DNA from: Rhodococcus rhodnii
GTDB taxonomy: Bacteria; Actinomycetota; Actinomycetes; Mycobacteriales; Pseudonocardiaceae
Reading direction: 5' to 3'
Length of the DNA: 64,000 nt
NCBI GenBank assembly: GCA_000720375.1
Contig: JOAA01000005.1
Span: forward strand, 310,001 to 374,000
The notes under the pieces are model-generated. The model did no database searches, was not told the origin of the DNA, and saw only the letters and a list, made by a program, of their open reading frames with translations. The translations under genes were made by a program, and so were the position numbers. Of the stretch, positions 52,464-61,500 are shown piece after piece (the first letter of the stretch is position 1; every line of letters starts with the position of its first letter).

Positions 52464-53855
52464 GTGCGGACCTTCGATCTGGTGATAATCGGTACCGGCT
52501 CCGGCAACTCCATCCTTGACCCGAGGTTCAAGGACTGGAACGTGGCCGTCGTGGAAAAGGGGACATTCGGCGGCACGTGCCTGAACGTCGGCTGCATCCC
52601 GACGAAGATGTTCGTGCACACCGCCGACCTGGCGGCCACGCCCGGCGCGAGCGCCCGGCTTGGCGTCGACTCGACGCTGGACGGCGTGCGGTGGGCGGAC
52701 ATCCGGGACCGGATCTTCGGCCGGATCGACCCGATCGCCGCGGGCGGCCGTGAGTACCGCAAGAACCACGCGGACAACTCGAACGTCACGGTCTTCGAAG
52801 GCACCGGCCGGTTCACCGAGCCCAAGGTCCTCGAGGTCACGCTGGCGGACGGCACCACGCAGACCATCACCGCGCCGAAGTTCGTGCTGGCCGCGGGTGG
52901 CCGGGTGACCGCGCCGGACGTGCTAGGCCTGTCCGAGGTCGGCTACGAGACCAGCGACACGATCATGCGGCTGGCGAAGCTGCCGAAGAAGCTGACCATC
53001 CTCGGCAGCGGCTTCGTGGCCGCCGAGTTCGCGCACGTGTTCTCTTCCTACGGCGTGGACGTCACGGTCGTCGCGCGCTCGGGCGCGTTGCTGCGCGGCG
53101 AGGACGAGGACATCTCCGGCCGGTTCACCGCGTTGGCGCAGGAGAAGTGGGACGTCCGGCTGGATCGCAAGACCGTGCGGGCGGAACGCGACGGTGACGT
53201 GATCAGGCTGCACCTGGAAGGCCCGTCGGGCGCCGAGACCGTGGAGTCCGACGTGCTGCTGGTCGCGGTCGGGCGGACACCGAACTCGGACATCCTCGAC
53301 GTGGTCGCCGGTGGCGTCGCTGTCGCCCCGACCGGGCACGTCGTGGTCGACGAGTATCAACGGACCACAGTGGACGGTGTGTACGCGGTCGGCGACATCA
53401 GCTCGCCGTACGAGTTGAAGCACGTCGCGAACCACGAGGCACGGATCGTGCAGCACAACCTGTTGCACCCGGAGGACCTGCGGAAAGCGGACCACAGGTT
53501 CGTGCCGCACGCGGTGTTCACGTCGCCGCAGATCGCCTCGGTCGGCTTGACCGAACGGGAAGCGAAGGCGAGCGGCCAGCGCTATGTCGTTGCTGAGCAG
53601 GCATACGCGGACATCGCCTACGGGTGGGCGATGGAGGACACGTCCGGTTTCGTGAAATTGCTGGCTGATCCGGCCAGCGGGAAACTGATCGGCGCGCACA
53701 TCATGGGCCCGCAGGCGGCGAGCGTGATCCAGCCGCTGATCCAGGCGATGAGTTTCGGGCTGCGCGCGGACGACATGGCCCGTGGGCAGTACTGGATCCA
53801 CCCGGGCATGCCTGAGGTCGTGGAGAACGCGCTGCTCAAGCTCGTTTTGGACTAA
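52464..53855 (+). CDS. mtr: Mycothione reductase
   Basis: The 463-aa flavoprotein starts RTFDLVIIGTGSGNSI, the distinctive FAD motif of mycothione reductase. It then has the redox pair in GTFGGTCLNVGCIPTK, the NADPH fold GSGFVAAEFAHVF, VYAVGDIS, and the C-terminal HPGMPEVVENAL with the catalytic His. It reduces mycothiol disulphide, the main thiol buffer of actinobacteria. GTG 52464 or GTG 52458 starts it, with no clear ribosome-binding site; the upstream region is the repeat element. Confidence 0.92.
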   Translation: MRTFDLVIIGTGSGNSILDPRFKDWNVAVVEKGTFGGTCLNVGCIPTKMFVHTADLAATPGASARLGVDSTLDGVRWADIRDRIFGRIDPIAAGGREYRKNHADNSNVTVFEGTGRFTEPKVLEVTLADGTTQTITAPKFVLAAGGRVTAPDVLGLSEVGYETSDTIMRLAKLPKKLTILGSGFVAAEFAHVFSSYGVDVTVVARSGALLRGEDEDISGRFTALAQEKWDVRLDRKTVRAERDGDVIRLHLEGPSGAETVESDVLLVAVGRTPNSDILDVVAGGVAVAPTGHVVVDEYQRTTVDGVYAVGDISSPYELKHVANHEARIVQHNLLHPEDLRKADHRFVPHAVFTSPQIASVGLTEREAKASGQRYVVAEQAYADIAYGWAMEDTSGFVKLLADPASGKLIGAHIMGPQAASVIQPLIQAMSFGLRADDMARGQYWIHPGMPEVVENALLKLVLD

Positions 53856-53929
53856 TTGGCTCAACCTTTGGGCGCACCCCGGCGTGTAGAGGTCGACAAA
53901 GTCGATCTACCCCGGGGAGTGCCGTAACC

Positions 53930-55801
53930 GTGTGGGGCTGGATTCGCAAGACGTTGTACGTCTTGGTGTTCCTGTCGATAGCCGCACCACTGATCGCGTT
54001 CCGCTACAGCTACACGTTATGGGAGGTACCGGATCCAGCGCAGATCGCCGCTGGCCAGAACCAGACCATCACGCTGTACTACTCGGACGGCAAGACCGAG
54101 CTCGCTCGCATCTCGCCCAAGAGTGGGGACCGTTCATCGATCCGGTTTCAAGACATTCCCTTACACGTGCAACACGCCGTACTCGCGGCCGAGGACAACA
54201 CGTTCTGGGAGAACTCGGGTTTCGACATCACCGGGATCGCCCGTGCGGTCTGGAACAACGTGACCGGCGACTCCGGTGGCGGGTCGACGATCACGCAGCA
54301 GTACATCAAGAAGGCCACCGGCAACGAGCAGCTCTCGTTCGGCCGCAAGTGGAAAGAGCTGGTCCTCGCCAAGAAGATGGCGGATACGTACTCCAAGAAG
54401 GACCTGCTCACCGCCTATCTCAACACTGTCTACTTCGGACGCGGCGCGAACGGGATCCAGGCGGCGGCGCAGGCGTACTTCGGCAAGAACGTCCAGCAGC
54501 TGGACGTGTCCGAGGCCGCGCTGCTCGCCGGGGTGATCCAGCGGCCGACGTATTGGGATCCCGACGTGGACAGGGACAACGCCGAGCGCCGGTGGAACTT
54601 CGTGCTCGGGCAGATGAGTAGCCAGGGCTGGCTGGCCGACCGTGAGTCGCTGAAGTTCCCCACCACCCTGCCAAGGGACTCCTCGCCGAGTTCGGCGCGG
54701 CTGCAGATCGAGAACCAGGTGCTGGCCGAACTGGAGGAGCTGGCGGACCTGCGCAGGGACACGCTCCAGCAACGGGGATACCGCGTGATCACGACCATCG
54801 ACCAGGCCACACAGACCAGCCTCGAACAGTCGATGTCGGCTGTCATGACAGGTCAGCCGGACTACCTGCGTGCGGCGGCGGTGTCCCTCGACCCGAAGTC
54901 CGGTGGTGTGCTTGCGTATCACGGCGGCGGCAACGGGATCGGCTTGGACTACGCGCAATCGCCGCAGGACGCCGGCACGACGTTCGGGACGTTCGTCGCG
55001 GTTGCCGCACTGCGCCAGGGTTTCCGGACCGATCACTCGCTGGACGGCAGCTCACCGCGGATGATCGACGGCATTCCGTTCCAGAACCCGGCGGGCGTCC
55101 GGTGTTCACCGTGCAGCCTGCGGGCTTCGTTGGGAATGCAGGCGAACACCGCGTCGGCCCAGTTGACCTCGCAGGTCGGCATCGGCGCGGTCGCCGAGGC
55201 GGCCCACCAGCTCGGGATTCCCCGTGAGCTGCGCGGAAAGCCGATGTTCGGCAAGGATCCGGACACCCGGATCGCCGTCGGCGGCGGGAGCACCAGCGTT
55301 CGCCCGATCGACATGGCTCGCGCGTACGCCACTCTCGCCGCCAATGGCATGCGAACGACCCCGCACTTCGTCAGCCGCGTCGAGGACATCGACGGCAACA
55401 TCCGCTACAACGCCACACTTCCCATGACTCAGGCCATTCCGTCCAAGATCGCGCAGACGGTCACGTTCGGGCTGACGCGGGACCAGGGCGCCTTCACCCG
55501 GCCGGGGACCCGCTCGTTCGGCGACGACGGCGCGAACGCCAAAGCCTGGATGGTCGGCTACACCTTCGACATCGTGACCGCGGTGTGGATGGGTGCCGAC
55601 AAGATCATCGCCATCAAGAACAAAGAGGGCAGGGACATCACCGCACAGGGCGAACCCACCACGATCTGGCGTGCGGTGATGGACGGCTACCGCAGTACGC
55701 ACACTCTCCCCAAGCCCACGTTCGATCCGAAGGAACTCGACTACCCCAGGAAACCCTCGCCCGACCCAGCCGCCCGGCCGACCCCACGAACCACCAGGTA
55801 G
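53930..55801 (+). CDS. Class A PBP with degenerate transpeptidase domain
   Basis: The 623-aa protein has a membrane anchor (7-25) and an intact glycosyltransferase domain: AAEDNTFWENSGFDITGIAR, GGSTITQQYIKKA and LNTVYFGRGANGIQAAAQ. The transpeptidase domain is recognisable (about 290-585) but all three catalytic motifs are altered: SxxK is TTFG, SxN is QAN, and KTG is RPG (followed by KAWMVGYTFDIVTAVWMG). It should polymerise glycan but not crosslink peptides. The C-terminal tail is Pro-rich. GTG 53930 starts it; copy 4 of the palindrome follows. Confidence 0.85.
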   Translation: MWGWIRKTLYVLVFLSIAAPLIAFRYSYTLWEVPDPAQIAAGQNQTITLYYSDGKTELARISPKSGDRSSIRFQDIPLHVQHAVLAAEDNTFWENSGFDITGIARAVWNNVTGDSGGGSTITQQYIKKATGNEQLSFGRKWKELVLAKKMADTYSKKDLLTAYLNTVYFGRGANGIQAAAQAYFGKNVQQLDVSEAALLAGVIQRPTYWDPDVDRDNAERRWNFVLGQMSSQGWLADRESLKFPTTLPRDSSPSSARLQIENQVLAELEELADLRRDTLQQRGYRVITTIDQATQTSLEQSMSAVMTGQPDYLRAAAVSLDPKSGGVLAYHGGGNGIGLDYAQSPQDAGTTFGTFVAVAALRQGFRTDHSLDGSSPRMIDGIPFQNPAGVRCSPCSLRASLGMQANTASAQLTSQVGIGAVAEAAHQLGIPRELRGKPMFGKDPDTRIAVGGGSTSVRPIDMARAYATLAANGMRTTPHFVSRVEDIDGNIRYNATLPMTQAIPSKIAQTVTFGLTRDQGAFTRPGTRSFGDDGANAKAWMVGYTFDIVTAVWMGADKIIAIKNKEGRDITAQGEPTTIWRAVMDGYRSTHTLPKPTFDPKELDYPRKPSPDPAARPTPRTTR

Positions 55802-55804
55802 ACC

Positions 55805-55850
55805 GTCGTGAGTGTTTTGGCCGGTTCTAACCGGCCAAAACACTCACGAG
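55805..55850. repeat. 46-bp palindrome, copy 4 (terminator-like)
   Basis: It has core GGTT-CT-AACC like copy 2, between the convergent PBP and small secreted protein genes. It starts 3 bp after the PBP stop and ends 5 bp before the stop of the convergent gene. The outermost left base is G. Confidence 0.85.
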
Positions 55851-55855
55851 GGGTA

Positions 55856-56140
55856 TCAGCGGCCGAGGGTGCTGTTGGTGATCAACTGCTGCAACGGGTT
55901 GCCGGTCGGGGCGTTCGTGCAGTTGCCCGTGTCGACCTTGGGCATATCGGTGAGACCGCTGACGAACACACCGCTGCCGCACATCTGCATCGGCAGCACA
56001 CTGACGTTGCTCACCAGCGGCGCGTCACCGTCGAAACCGCTGAGCACGTCCTCGTCCTGATCCGCGAACGCGGTGGCGGCCGGGCCGAACATGGCCGCCA
56101 TTACCGCACCCAGCACAATAAAACGCCTCTTCACAGGCAT
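55856..56140 (-). CDS. Small secreted protein
   Basis: The 94-aa protein has a signal peptide (KRRFIVLGAVMAAMFGPA, cleavage near 26 at AFA-DQD). The mature part of about 68 residues is acidic then Gly/Asn/Thr-rich with two cysteines (MQMCGSG, TGNCTNA) that may pair. It ends NPLQQLITNSTLGR. It resembles small actinobacterial surface proteins, but no family was recognised. ATG 56140 lies just inside a longer frame from 56308. It sits next to the repeat protein gene, separated by two hairpins, and the two may be expressed together at the cell surface. Confidence 0.6.
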   Translation of the reverse strand: MPVKRRFIVLGAVMAAMFGPAATAFADQDEDVLSGFDGDAPLVSNVSVLPMQMCGSGVFVSGLTDMPKVDTGNCTNAPTGNPLQQLITNSTLGR

Positions 56141-56309
56141 GCGAAACCTTTCACAACGACAACAGAGAGCCGGATCGGGGAACGCACGATCCGCGACGCG
56201 GGAAAAACAGTACCGACGCGGCCGGGAAAGCCAAAACTTCCGCGCCATGTTCACTCGTCTGAGAAAAGTGCGCACACGCTTCGTGACAACTGTTCTGGGG
56301 AAATGCAAA

Positions 56310-56372
56310 CCCGATCCGGCGAGCGTGTCGCCGGATCGGGTAGTGCGAGCGGAACCGGTACCCCGGTTCCGC
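56310..56372 (-). terminator. Tandem hairpins after the repeat-protein gene
   Basis: The nearer hairpin pairs GCGGAACCGG (56349-56358) with CCGGTTCCGC (56363-56372), 28 bp past the stop at 56401. The second pairs CCCGATCCGGCGA (56310-56322) with TCGCCGGATCGGG (56328-56340). Both stems are perfect. Confidence 0.7.
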
Positions 56373-56400
56373 CCACCCCCGCGCCCTCTGGTACGCGTTA

Positions 56401-57318
56401 TCAGCCCTTGTTCGTCACCACGACTGTGTTGCCGTCACCGCTGTTGGCGACCGTTGTGGTGTTGTGATAACTGCCATTACCTGCGACAACAGTCGTGCTG
56501 TTGCTGACGCCGTTGTTGCTGACCGAGGTGTCATTGTTGTTGGCGGAGTTATTGCTCACGACGGTCGTCGACCCGACTGCGTGATTGTTGCTGATTGAGG
56601 TGTCGTTGCCGTTGCTCGCGACGTTGCTCACCACTGAGGTAGTGTGATCCGACTCGTGGTTGCTCACGGCCGTGTCGTTGTGATCGGCCGCGGTGTTGCT
56701 CACGACAACGGCGTTGTGGTCCGAGTCGTCATTCTGAACCGCGGTGTCGTTGTGGTCCCCGTGGTTGTTCGTCACGGCCACGCCGTTGTGGTCCGAGTCA
56801 TCGTTGGACACCGCGGTGTTGTTGCCGTTGGCCGCGGTGTTGGTGACGGACACGGCGTTGTCGTCGGAATGATCGTTGGATACGGCGGAGTCGTTGGCGT
56901 TGGCGTGCGTGTTGCTGACCGTCACCCCGTTGTGGTCGGCGTGGTTGTTGGACACGGCCGAGTTGTTGTGGTTGGCATGCACATTGCTGACGCTGGTGGA
57001 GTTGGCATTGGAATGATCATTGCTGACCGCGGTGTCATTGTGATCCGCGTGGTGGTTGCCCACCGACGTGCCATTGCCGTTGGAATGTTCGTTCTCCACC
57101 GATGTGTTGTTGTGGTCGGCATTGGCGTTGACGACCTTGATCCAGTTGGCGCTGGCGAGCAGGTTGGAGATCGTGGTGTGGTTGGCATTGCCGTTGTGGT
57201 TGCCGACCGCGACATGGTTGTGCCCGGGCTTTTCGGCAGCGTACGCCGTTCCCATCAACCCAGGCAGTGCCAACGCACCAATCAGAACAGCCAGCGCCGC
57301 CCATCGATTGAAGATCAC
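56401..57318 (-). CDS. Secreted protein of 12-residue Asn/His/Val tandem repeats
   Basis: The 305-aa protein has a signal peptide (RWAALAVLIGALALPGLMG, cleavage near 27). The rest is about 22 tandem units of 12 residues with pattern x-N-x-H-x-x-x-N-x-T-x-V, for example SNDHSNANSTSV and SNTHANANDSAV. Asn at position 2 and Val or Ile at 12 are nearly invariant; His is common at 4 and 7 and Asn at 8. Repeat units are diverged, so they are under protein-level constraint. No Cys, no charged core. The spacing fits a beta-solenoid or amyloid-like surface fibre; His/Asn rows could bind metal. GTG 57318 has AAGGAG 7 bp upstream. No family was recognised. Confidence 0.8.
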   Translation of the reverse strand: MIFNRWAALAVLIGALALPGLMGTAYAAEKPGHNHVAVGNHNGNANHTTISNLLASANWIKVVNANADHNNTSVENEHSNGNGTSVGNHHADHNDTAVSNDHSNANSTSVSNVHANHNNSAVSNNHADHNGVTVSNTHANANDSAVSNDHSDDNAVSVTNTAANGNNTAVSNDDSDHNGVAVTNNHGDHNDTAVQNDDSDHNAVVVSNTAADHNDTAVSNHESDHTTSVVSNVASNGNDTSISNNHAVGSTTVVSNNSANNNDTSVSNNGVSNSTTVVAGNGSYHNTTTVANSGDGNTVVVTNKG

Positions 57319-57699
57319 CAGAATGCTCCTTGTTCTCGTTTTCCGCTACTGGCGCTCTGCCACCGCCAAGCGCCCCACTCGACGGTAGTGCCGAATTGCC
57401 AGCACGGTCGGGTGGATTCCAGCGCCAGCCGGTTGATTGCGGAAAACCGCAGTTCACGTCATTTCGACAGCATTCAACCCCGGCAATTCCCGGCCGCGGG
57501 AACGCCAACTTTCACGCGCCCGGACAACACTGTGCGCCCATTCGGCCCAGTGGGTCACATACGCCGAGTCATATGGCGAACGCGCAATATTGCGTTGGCT
57601 ACATGAGTTGGTCGTAACTCTCTCCAGGGTGCGAATGAGCCACCAGGTCACATCCGGCTTGACGCCTGCACTCCACGGAGAGCTCGCCCCTTCAGCAGC
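57319..57699. other. Gene-free stretch upstream of the repeat-protein gene
   Basis: This 381-bp stretch must hold the promoter of the repeat-protein gene on the minus strand. It contains a perfect 12-bp palindrome CGCAATATTGCG (57593-57604), which could be a regulatory site. The open frames here have no protein-like features. Confidence 0.45.
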
Positions 57700-58029
57700 T
57701 CAGGACACTCCCCGTTGCCAGGTCTGCGAATACCGGATCCGTGGCTCGTCGCGGATCTCGTACAGGTCGGGCCGGCGTTCCGGCGCGACCTGGATAGAGG
57801 CGTGACGAATCGGGTCCTCCCAATCGAGTGGCCAGCGGGTGTGGAAACTGGACCACCGGACTCCATGCAGGTTGATCCCTCGCAGGCCGACATGTGTCAG
57901 GTCGGCATTGGTGAAATCAGAGATGACTGCATCAAGGCGCGTGATACCACCGGCCAACTCACGTGGATTACGAAGCGCCTGGAAGCGAACGTCGTCACGA
58001 TCGAGCGCGATCAAGCGAACGTCGGCCAC
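57700..58029 (-). CDS. Small protein with actinobacterial DFTxADL-type C-terminal domain
   Basis: The protein is 109 aa. It contains ISDFTNADLTHVGLRGINLH, then GVRWSSFHTRWPLDWEDPIR and a final PDLYEIRDEP. This domain occurs in many actinobacterial proteins, often at the C-terminus of larger or pentapeptide-like proteins; its role is unknown. GTG 58029 overlaps the end of the sigma-like gene by 35 bp in the +1 frame. It may therefore be a separate cistron or the displaced C-terminal part of a once-fused protein. Confidence 0.6.
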   Translation of the reverse strand: MADVRLIALDRDDVRFQALRNPRELAGGITRLDAVISDFTNADLTHVGLRGINLHGVRWSSFHTRWPLDWEDPIRHASIQVAPERRPDLYEIRDEPRIRYSQTWQRGVS

Positions 58030-58321
58030 ATCTCCCCGTCAGCTTCTCCTTGGTGCTGACGACTTTGCGAATGAACGCACGGGACGCGACCCGGTATGAC
58101 CAGGCACGGGGGTTGTCCAGCTTGTGCCACCGTTCGTACGCGCTGCTAAGGGTGTCTTGAGCGATGTCCCTGGCGTCGGCCAGCGACGCGCCCTGCAACA
58201 TCAGGAATCTGACCAGTTGTTGGACCGTTCCGCGATAGAACAGTTCAAACTCGCCAGATCGGGCTGAGTCCGGGATCGCCTCGTCGGCGGATTGGCCACG
58301 GGCAAACTCAGCGTCCGACAT
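57995..58321 (-). CDS. Truncated sigma-70 (ECF-like) region 2 protein
   Basis: The 108-aa protein has an ECF region 2: FELFYRGTVQQLVRFLMLQG, then ADARDIAQDTLSSAYERW, NPRAWSYRVASRAFIRKV. It then stops after KEKLTG and lacks region 4 (promoter -35 binding), so it is not a complete sigma factor. The next frame continues at once in the +1 frame with an unrelated-looking domain. Either this is a frameshifted gene or a genuine region-2-only regulator. ATG 58321 starts it and overlaps the previous small gene by 14 bp. Confidence 0.62.
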   Translation of the reverse strand: MSDAEFARGQSADEAIPDSARSGEFELFYRGTVQQLVRFLMLQGASLADARDIAQDTLSSAYERWHKLDNPRAWSYRVASRAFIRKVVSTKEKLTGRCGRRSLDRARS

Positions 58322-58547
58322 AGCGCTCCCTTGGGCTGATGCCGATCAGCAACCGCGTTCTGCTGCCGTCGCGACGGAGGTCGTCCAGTTCTATCAGCAT
58401 GCCGGGCGGGAGCTTGCGTGCCAGTGCGGCGAGCGTGTCGTGTTGTCGTATTCGTGCACGTAGCCGCAGGGTCAAGGCGCACAGTGCGGCCAATTGGGTG
58501 GCCGCCGTGAGCACGATCGAGGTCAGGATCACATGAGTAAGAGGCAC
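58308..58547 (-). CDS. Small membrane protein upstream of sigma-like gene
   Basis: The 79-aa protein has an N-terminal membrane segment (about 6-26) followed by a basic cytosolic part RLRARIRQHDTLAALARKLP and ELDDLRRDGSRTRLLIGISP. GTG 58547 gives the best start; a longer frame reaches 58679 but overlaps the hrpA end. The overlap with the sigma-like gene (14 bp) suggests a three-gene unit 58547-57700. Small membrane protein and sigma-like pairs of this type occur in other actinobacteria (recalled, not checked). Confidence 0.5.
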   Translation of the reverse strand: MPLTHVILTSIVLTAATQLAALCALTLRLRARIRQHDTLAALARKLPPGMLIELDDLRRDGSRTRLLIGISPRERYVGR

Positions 58548-58567
58548 CTGGCCCCATGATCGTGAAG

Positions 58568-61500
58568 TCAGGTCCCGAGAAGTTGGTCGATCGCGCGATA
58601 GATCCGCTTCTCGGACACCGCGTACGCGGTCTTGATCGACTGGGCGAAGTAGCTGAGCCGCAGTTCCTCGATCATCCATCGGATCCGGCGCGCCTCAGGC
58701 GAGTCCGGCAGCTCCCGATAGGCCTGCCAGACGTCCTGCACGATCTGCGCCCACTCAAGATCGCGGTCCGGCCGCTCGGGCAGCTTGTCCAAGCGCAGTT
58801 CGATGCCGCGGAGGTACCGGGTCAGGCTCGGCAGCTGGTCGTAGCCGGTCGCGGTCACGAAACCCCGATACACCAAGCGAGCCAGCTGTTGCCGAATGTC
58901 CTGCAAGGACGGCTCCAGTCGCGCTCCGCCCATTCCAGACAGTCGTGTTTGGACCGAGTTGTACGCCGCCAGTGCGCTGCCGACCTGCGTGACGACCTCG
59001 AACACGGTGGGGTTGAGTTGCGTACGAACCTTGTCCTGCAAGGCTTTGAACGCCGCCGCGTCCCATGCGACACCCCCGGCGTCGCTGACGAGCTTGTCGA
59101 CGGCACACGCTATGCAGTCGTCGAAGAAGTCCTGCATGTCGCGGTGCGGGTTGGCCGACAAGGCCAGCTTGGCGGTGTTGGACATCCGGCCGAGCACGTA
59201 CTTCAACGGCGAAGGCGTGTTCAGCAACAGCAGTCGCCGCGTGCCTTTCCACATCGAGTCACGCTGTTCGGCCGCAGTTTCGAACATGCGGACGTCGACC
59301 GACGTGCCCGCGTCGACCAAAGCTGGGTACGCGGTCACCACAAAACCGTGCTGCTCCTGCCGGAGCATCTTCGGCAATGTGTCGATCTCCCAGGCGCGCA
59401 AGCCTTTTCGTTCGATCTCCCCGGCCGCGGACGACAGGGTCTCACGCATCTTGGGCTGCAGGCGGCGTTTCAGGTCGCCGAGGTCCTTGCCTTCGGCGAG
59501 CAGCTTGCGGCGTTCGTCCTCGACGCGGTAGGTCACCCGCAGGTGATCAGGGATCTTGGTCAGGTCCCAGTCCTCACGGGCCACCGCCATCCCGGACAAC
59601 GCCTTGATCTCGCGTTCGACCGCGTCGAGCAGGCTGTCGTCCTTGAGTTCCGGGATCCGGTGCAGGATCGCCTTCGCCCAGTCAGGAGCCGGTACGAAGT
59701 TGCGGCGCACCTGCTTGGGCAACGACTTCAGCAGCGAGGTGATGATCTCCTCGCGCAGCCCCGGCACCTGCCACGCGAAGCCGTCCGCGGTGACCTGGTT
59801 GAGCACGGGCAACGGGATGTGCGCGGTCACGCCGTCGTCCTTGCGCCCCGGTTCGAACTGGTACGACAGCCGCATGGTCAGGCCGCCGCGGTTCCAGTTG
59901 TCCGGGAACGCCTCCGGGGTCACGGTCCGCGCGTTCGCGTTGAGCAGCATCTCGGTCGGAAACGTCAGCAGATCCGGCTGCTCGGCGCGGGTCTTCTTCC
60001 ACCAGGTGTCGAAATGCCGCGCGGACACCACTTCGGCGCCGATTCGCTTGTCGTAGAAGTCAAAGAGCGTCTCGTCGTCAACGAGCAGGTCACGCCGGCG
60101 AGCCCGGTTCTCCAGCTCCTCGACCTCGGTCAGCAGCTTGCGGTTGGCGTGGAAGAACTTGTGCCGCGTCTCCCAGTCGCCTTCGACCAGCGCACTGCGG
60201 ATGAACATCTCCCGGGAAAGCTCGGGATCGATGCGGCCGTAGTTGACTTTGCGGTTCGTCACGATCGGGATGCCGTACAGCGTCACACGTTCGGTCGCCA
60301 TCACGGCGCCTTGCTTGCGTTCCCAATGGGGTTCGCTGTACGTCCGCTTCACCAGATGCTTGGCCAGCGGCTCGACCCAGTCGGGTTCGATCCGGGCCGC
60401 GATCCGGCCCCACAGCCGGGAGGTCTCGACCAGTTCCGCGGCCATCACCCACTGCGGCGGCTTCTTGAACAACGCCGAACCGGGGAACACCGCGAACCGG
60501 GCGCCGCGCGCGCCGATGTAGTCCTGTTTCTGCTGGTCACGCAGCCCGATGTGGGACAGCAGGCCGGCAAGCACCGACTGGTGCACGCGGACCGCGTCGA
60601 CTTCACCCCCGACAGGCTTCGCCTTGACGTCCATCACTTGCCGCAGCTGCGAGTAGATGTCCTGCCATTCCCGTACTCGCAGGTAGTTCAGGAACTCGGC
60701 CTTGCAGAGTTTGCGGAACCGGTTGCCGGAGAGCTCCCTCTGCTTCTCCCGCAAGTACTCCCACAGATTCAGGTACGACAGGAAGTCCGAAGTCTTGTCG
60801 GTGAACCTGGCGTGTGCCTGTTGCGCTTGCTCCTGTTTATCGGCGGGTCGCTCACGTGGGTCCTGAATGGACAATGCGGCCGCGATCACCATGACCTCGT
60901 GCACGCAGCCGTTCCCATCGGCCGCGAGGACCATCCTGGCCAGCCGAGGGTCGACCGGGAGCTGCGCGAGCTTGCGGCCCAGCGGTGTCAGATCGGCCTT
61001 GTCGAGGGCGCCCAGCTCCTGCAACAGGTTCACGCCGTCGGTGATGTTGCGCTTGTCCGGCGGGTCGATGAACGGGAACTCCGCCATGTCGCCCAGCCCG
61101 GCCGCCGTCATCTGCAGGATGACCGAGGCGAGGTTGGTGCGCAGGATCTCCGGGTCGGTGAACTCCGGCCGCGCGTCGAAGTCGTCTTCGGCGTAGAGCC
61201 GGACGCAGATGCCTTCGGAGACGCGGCCGCAGCGGCCTTTACGCTGGTTGGCCGACGCCTGGGAGATCGCTTCGATGGGCAGCCGCTGCACCTTCAACCG
61301 GTTGCTGTACCGGGAGATCCGCGCGGTGCCCGGGTCGATCACGTACTTGATGCCCGGGACGGTCAAGGAGGTTTCGGCCACGTTGGTGGCCAGCACGATC
61401 CGTCTGCCGCGATGCGACTGGAAAACCCGATGCTGCTCGGCGAAGGAGAGCCGGGCGTAGAGCGGAAGAATTTCGGTGTTCTTCAGCTCTTGTTTGGTGG

